From: Maritimibacter sp.
Lineage (GTDB): Bacteria; Pseudomonadota; Alphaproteobacteria; Rhodobacterales; Rhodobacteraceae
NCBI GenBank assembly: GCA_020441225.1
Contig: JAGRMP010000144.1
Location: 1-17,543, forward strand
Direction of reading: 5' to 3'
DNA length: 17,543 nt
Positions 14,442 to 17,543 of the stretch are shown piece by piece. Position numbers and translations under genes: made by a program. The notes beneath the pieces are model-generated. The model made no database searches and had not been told where the DNA came from. It worked only from the letters and a program-made list of their open reading frames with translations. The stretch's first letter is position 1. Each line of letters opens with the position of its first letter.

Positions 14442-15995
14442 TTACATCGCAGCCGGTTTCCACAGCCACAGGGCGTTGTTCTCGTGCAGACCGGTATCCT
14501 CGCCGATCACCACGTCGCCGTTCGGCAGCGGCAGCACGTTGTCGGGGTTGGCGATGGACGCGAGGTCGCAGGCGTTGGTCTCGGCCGCCGCGTCAAAGGC
14601 ACCGCCCGCGACCACCGGGTTCATCGCGGTGATGTTGTAGGCGTCGTCGAACGGCATCTGGTAGACCACGCCGCATTTGTTCTCGGCCACCTGCACGTCG
14701 CCGTCGGTGTCGGCCATGCCCTTGGCCACTTCGGACATCGCCATGTAGGCGTAAGCGTGCCCCGCCGCGATGGCCTCGGCGTTGATGTTCACGCCTTCCA
14801 TCTTGCGAAACTCCGCGGTCGCGCCCTTCGCCGCCGCCGCCTTGCGGCTTTCGAGGAAGGCGACGCGGTTGTCGGCGGCTTCGCCGGCCGCCCAGGCGGC
14901 CACTTCGGCGTCGGAGATGTACGAGGTCTCGCCCTCGACATAGGCCGACTGGTCGATCCCGTCGTACTCCGCGACCCAGGCCTCGATCTCGCCGTCCGTC
15001 CCGTGCGCGAGCTCGACCCAGTCCACGTCGAACCCGGCCTCACCCGCGGCGGTGCCGGCGGGGGCGCGCTGGGTCATCTTCGCGGCATAGAGCGTGCCCG
15101 CCGAGAGATCGCCCGCGGTGTCGGCGACGAACTTGAAGAACACCACGTTGGTGCCGTCGTCCGACAGATAGACCGTCTTCTGGTCCGGCATCACCACCGA
15201 GTTCTCGTGGCTGTAGCGGCCCATCGAGAAATGCTTCACCGGTACGGCCGCGCCCGCCGGGTCGGTGATTTCGACAATGAACCCGTAGCGGTAGGGGTTC
15301 GGGTAGAAGCCGAGGTAGCCTTCCAGCCCGGCGACGTCGTCGATGTATTCGTAGCCCGGGTTGTTCCAGTCGTTGGTGTCGTCGAAATAGAGCTCTTCCG
15401 ACGTCAGCGGCGTGCCCCAGGGGCTCAGCGTGCCGAAGCAGTTCACCCAGGTGCCCTGCACCGCGGCGAAGTCCAGCATCATCGCGTCGCTCTCATCGAC
15501 GGTCCAGGTGCCGTCCTCGGCACGCGACATCTTCACACGGGACATGCCGCCGGGGCGGTTTTCCCAGTTGGTGAACAGATAGCCGGCCGCGTCGCCGGTC
15601 GGGACGAAGGCGTTGAAATCGGGGTCGTTCGAGGTGAACTCGACGCCGTCCTTGCCCTTGATCGAGCCGATCACCCCGAAATCGCCCTGCTGGATCAGGA
15701 TCTGGTAGTCGCCGAGCGAGGTCTTGATCACCTTCATGTCGTCGCCTTCCGGCACCGGGTGCTCGCCGGCCGAGAAATCGGCATTGGCCACCACGCCGAC
15801 GGTGGCCTTGGAAAAGGCGGTGTCGAGCGTGTCGTCGGGGTGCTGGACGTTGAAGAACAGGTCCGAGCCTTCGAGGAACAGGCCGGTGATTTCGCCGCCG
15901 ACGGGCACGGTAGCGATGCGGGTGAGCTCCTGCGCAAAGGCCGGCGCGGTCAGCGCGGTCGTGGCGAGAATCACGGAGATCAGGGAGTTTTTCAT
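14442..15995 (-). CDS. Exported PhoX/DUF839-family protein
   Basis: The protein has 517 residues. A Sec-type signal peptide (1-21, Ala-Pro-Ala-Phe-Ala) leads a DUF839 beta-propeller. Family landmarks are Trp-Glu-Asn-Arg-Pro-Gly-Gly-Met-Ser-Arg (144-153), Asn-Cys-Phe-Gly-Thr-Leu-Ser-Pro-Trp-Gly-Thr (185-195, with C186 in the place of the iron-binding Cys of PhoX), His-Glu-Asn (263-265), Ser-Asp-Asp (278-280) and a C-terminal Asn-Pro-Asp-Asn-Val. PhoX enzymes are calcium/iron alkaline phosphatases. This one is shorter than classical PhoX and lacks the usual twin-arginine signal, so activity is probable but unproven. ATG 15995 has a GGAAGGA ribosome site four bases away; the frame extends upstream, but that part would cover the promoter and displace the signal peptide. 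The four-unit Pho-box-like array upstream supports a phosphate-starvation role. Confidence 0.85.
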   Translation of the reverse strand: MKNSLISVILATTALTAPAFAQELTRIATVPVGGEITGLFLEGSDLFFNVQHPDDTLDTAFSKATVGVVANADFSAGEHPVPEGDDMKVIKTSLGDYQILIQQGDFGVIGSIKGKDGVEFTSNDPDFNAFVPTGDAAGYLFTNWENRPGGMSRVKMSRAEDGTWTVDESDAMMLDFAAVQGTWVNCFGTLSPWGTPLTSEELYFDDTNDWNNPGYEYIDDVAGLEGYLGFYPNPYRYGFIVEITDPAGAAVPVKHFSMGRYSHENSVVMPDQKTVYLSDDGTNVVFFKFVADTAGDLSAGTLYAAKMTQRAPAGTAAGEAGFDVDWVELAHGTDGEIEAWVAEYDGIDQSAYVEGETSYISDAEVAAWAAGEAADNRVAFLESRKAAAAKGATAEFRKMEGVNINAEAIAAGHAYAYMAMSEVAKGMADTDGDVQVAENKCGVVYQMPFDDAYNITAMNPVVAGGAFDAAAETNACDLASIANPDNVLPLPNGDVVIGEDTGLHENNALWLWKPAAM

Positions 15996-16032
15996 AGGAT
16001 CCTTCCGGGGATTTGGACTGTCTGCGCGCCGG

Positions 16033-16088
16033 ATCCTAGGGTTCGGGCGTAACCGGTTTGTGGCGGGTTCGTAAACGCTTTGTGACGA
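16033..16088 (-). promoter_or_regulatory. Candidate tandem Pho box and -10 of the PhoX-like gene
   Basis: On the minus strand four seven-base half-sites (TCGTCAC, CGTTTAC, CCGCCAC, CGGTTAC) occupy 16088-16049 with four-base gaps, a strict 11-base period as in PhoB sites. Each matches about five of seven consensus positions. TAGGAT (16033-16038) follows after ten bases, the spacing expected for a PhoB-activated promoter. The pattern is convincing although the single half-sites are weak. Confidence 0.5.
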
Positions 16089-16156
16089 TTGGCGCCGGCG
16101 GGGCATGGCCCGCGGAAGCGGTCGGACCGGGGGCGGTAATTGACGTAGCGGCATTG

Positions 16157-16185
16157 TTGACTTTGCCGCGTCGCAGCATTAACCT
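16157..16185 (+). promoter_or_regulatory. Candidate promoter of a small RNA
   Basis: TTGACT (16157-16162) and TAACCT (16180-16185) are separated by 17 bases. The -35 is close to consensus and the -10 is weak. Transcription would start near 16191 and run into the terminator at 16290-16315. Confidence 0.4.
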
Positions 16186-16190
16186 TCGAA

Positions 16191-16315
16191 CCATGGATGG
16201 GACGGAGCGATCCGGACCTCCATCAAAGCCCCCGGTGCCGGTCGAATCGACGATTGGCGCCGGGAAACGCGGATCACCGGATGCGAACGGCCACGTTGAA
16301 AAACGTGGCTTTTTT
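16191..16315 (+). ncRNA. Candidate small RNA, about 125 bases, unrecognised
   Basis: The stretch between a promoter-like pair and a strong terminator has no contained open frame with a stop before the terminator. It contains a stable structure: CCCGGTGCC (16231-16239) pairs with GGCGCCGGG (16256-16264), with an inner GTCG/CGAC stem (16241-16251). It does not resemble 4.5S RNA or tmRNA. The start and identity are inferred. Because it lies 102 bases from the Pho-box array on the opposite strand, it could also be a phosphate-linked RNA. Confidence 0.4.
16290..16315 (+). terminator. Strong plus-strand rho-independent terminator
   Basis: A perfect eight-pair stem (16290-16297 with 16302-16309) with a GAAA loop is followed by six T. 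No protein gene on the plus strand ends before it, which is why a small RNA is proposed upstream. Confidence 0.85.
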
Positions 16316-16507
16316 GTTGTCCGATGGCCGTGCGCGCCCCGCACGCCGCCGCACCGGTACCGTTTGCCGGACGCAGCCGCCCGTCGTCCCGCGCGGTCCG
16401 TGCCGCAGCGCAGCGCCCGTGCCTGCGCCGGGGGGCCGGGGGGCCGGGCAGCGCCTCGGGGGACCGGGTCCGCTCGACGGCGCCGAAGGACGGGCGCAGG
16501 GGAGATC

Positions 16508-16584
16508 TGGTAGGCCCGGAGGGACTCGAACCCCCAACCAAGGCGTTATGAGCGCCCTGCTCTAACCAATTGAGCTACAGGCCC
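16508..16584 (-). tRNA. tRNA with anticodon CAT (Ile2 or elongator Met)
   Basis: The minus strand gives a full 77-base tRNA: acceptor stem GGGCCTG with CGGGCCT (a G-U first pair), D arm with TAGCTCAATTGGTTAGAG, anticodon loop CTCATAA (CAT), T arm with GGTTCGAGTCC, discriminator A and encoded CCA (16508-16510). It is not initiator tRNA, whose anticodon stem and first acceptor pair differ. The stretch CTTGGTTG after the anticodon stem and the A discriminator favour tRNA-Ile2, read as AUA after lysidine modification, over elongator Met, but the sequence alone does not settle it. Confidence 0.93.
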
Positions 16585-16596
16585 ACCAAGGCGTCT

Positions 16597-16624
16597 CGAA
16601 TAGCACGATCCCAGCACCGGTCAA
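16597..16624 (-). promoter_or_regulatory. Candidate promoter of the CAT tRNA
   Basis: On the minus strand TTGACC (16619-16624) and TATTCG (16597-16602) are 16 bases apart, and the tRNA 5' end follows 12 bases later. This is a reasonable stable-RNA promoter layout. Confidence 0.45.
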
Positions 16625-16759
16625 GCCGGGGCCAGCGGGGAGGCGGGCAGGGCGGCAGGCAGGGGGCCGCCAGAGCTCTGCGCGGCCTCCCCGCACTATA
16701 TGGTTGTCTCGCAAGGGGCCGGAGACTAGAGAAGCCGCAGACGAACCCCGGGGGCGCAC

Positions 16760-17543
16760 ATGACCGAGAAAAAGAACGGGCTCACCTATGCCGACGCGGG
16801 CGTCGATATCGACGCCGGCAACGATCTCGTCGAGCGGATCAAACCCGCCGCCCGGCGCACCAACCGTCCGGGCGTGATGTCCGGCCTCGGCGGTTTCGGC
16901 GCGCTGTTCGACCTGAAAGCCGCCGGGTACAAAGACCCGGTTCTGGTCGCCGCGACCGACGGGGTGGGCACCAAGCTGCGCATCGCCATCGACACCGGCA
17001 ATGTCGACACCATCGGCATCGACCTCGTCGCCATGTGCGTGAACGACCTGGTCTGCCAGGGGGCAGAGCCATTGTTTTTCCTAGACTATTTCGCGACCGG
17101 CAAGCTCGAGACCGAGGCCGCCGCGCGCATTGTCGAAGGCATCGCCGAGGGCTGCGTCCAGTCCCGCTGCGCGCTGATCGGCGGCGAAACGGCGGAAATG
17201 CCGGGCATGTATGCCGAGGGCGATTTCGACCTCGCGGGCTTCGCCGTGGGCGCGATGGAGCGCGGCGCGACGCTTCCGGCTGACGTGGCCGAAGGCGACG
17301 TTCTGCTCGGCCTCGCCTCGAACGGCGTCCATTCCAACGGCTATTCGCTGGTGCGCAAGCTGGTCGAAATCTCCGGTCTCGGCTGGGACGCCGACTGCCC
17401 CTGGCAGGACGGCACCCTCGGCGCGGCGCTGCTCGCGCCGACCCGGCTTTACGTGACCGCCGCGCTGGCCGCCATCGGGGCGGGCGGCGTCCATGCGCTC
17501 GCCCATATCACCGGCGGTGGCATCACCGAAAACCTGCCCCGGG
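16760..17543 (+). CDS. purM: Phosphoribosylformylglycinamidine cyclo-ligase (AIR synthetase), partial
   Basis: The first 261 codons are present and the gene runs off the right edge; PurM is usually about 345-350 residues. It begins Met-Thr-Glu-Lys-Lys and shows the family's landmarks: Tyr-Ala-Asp-Ala-Gly-Val-Asp-Ile near the start, [37 protein letters not shown] and His-Ile-Thr-Gly-Gly-Gly. It makes aminoimidazole ribotide from FGAM with ATP in purine synthesis, in the cytoplasm. ATG 16760 follows a G-rich ribosome site. The leader holds a GC-rich hairpin with the core CAGAGCTCTG (about 16662-16690), of unknown role. Confidence 0.97.
   Translation, partial: MTEKKNGLTYADAGVDIDAGNDLVERIKPAARRTNRPGVMSGLGGFGALFDLKAAGYKDPVLVAATDGVGTKLRIAIDTGNVDTIGIDLVAMCVNDLVCQGAEPLFFLDYFATGKLETEAAARIVEGIAEGCVQSRCALIGGETAEMPGMYAEGDFDLAGFAVGAMERGATLPADVAEGDVLLGLASNGVHSNGYSLVRKLVEISGLGWDADCPWQDGTLGAALLAPTRLYVTAALAAIGAGGVHALAHITGGGITENLPR

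Noticed and set aside
15996..16154. Longer N-terminus for the PhoX-like protein
   Set aside because: It would bury the signal peptide and translate the Pho-box/-10 region; ATG 15995 has a strong ribosome site.

Overview
This high-GC window looks like an alphaproteobacterial chromosome, probably Rhodobacteraceae (roseobacter-like). The grounds are a chromosomal backbone with an MttB-family methyltransferase, a PhoX/DUF839 protein, purM and two single tRNA genes, together with base composition and intergenic style. The lineage is an inference, because no rRNA or other taxonomic marker is present.

Positions 1-11025 look like a genomic island inserted at a tRNA-Asn(GTT) gene. The tRNA lies on the minus strand at 10982-11056. 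A 25-base exact copy of its segment from the anticodon loop to the T arm (11001-11025) recurs at 1-25, where the window begins. The island carries one apparent operon on the minus strand, read right to left. Gene one (10445-5298) encodes a 1715-residue exported protein: a von Willebrand factor A domain, several PKD/Ig-like domains, FlgD-like Ig segments, and a complete protein-arginine deiminase (PAD) module at the C-terminus with all four catalytic residues. Gene two (5301-4402) encodes a 299-residue exported protein of unknown family whose ATG overlaps the PAD stop codon. Gene three (4383-430) encodes a 1317-residue exported protein: NHL-type beta-propeller, an M6-like metallopeptidase-type domain in which HExxH reads HGISH, CARDB-like segments, and C-terminal thrombospondin type 3 calcium repeats. 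No integrase or transposase is visible. The island edges (26-429 and 10446-10981) are noncoding and visibly less GC-rich.

Right of the tRNA is ordinary chromosome. A LACTB2-like metallo-beta-lactamase-fold gene (minus) diverges from a non-pyrrolysine MttB-family gene (plus). Next come a small exported c-type cytochrome (plus) and a PhoX/DUF839 protein (minus), which converge on each other. Both of these last genes have upstream sequences resembling PhoB boxes with 11-bp half-site periodicity. Between the PhoX-like gene and a tRNA with anticodon CAT there is a candidate small RNA (16191-16315) with its own promoter-like sequence and a strong terminator. The window ends inside purM.

The most notable content is the island operon. 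It appears to be a secreted, calcium-related module that couples a eukaryote-like PAD catalytic domain to adhesion/recognition domains, with a co-transcribed partner that may be a catalytically dead protease relative. Co-function of the three proteins is inferred from operon layout, translational coupling and shared export signals.
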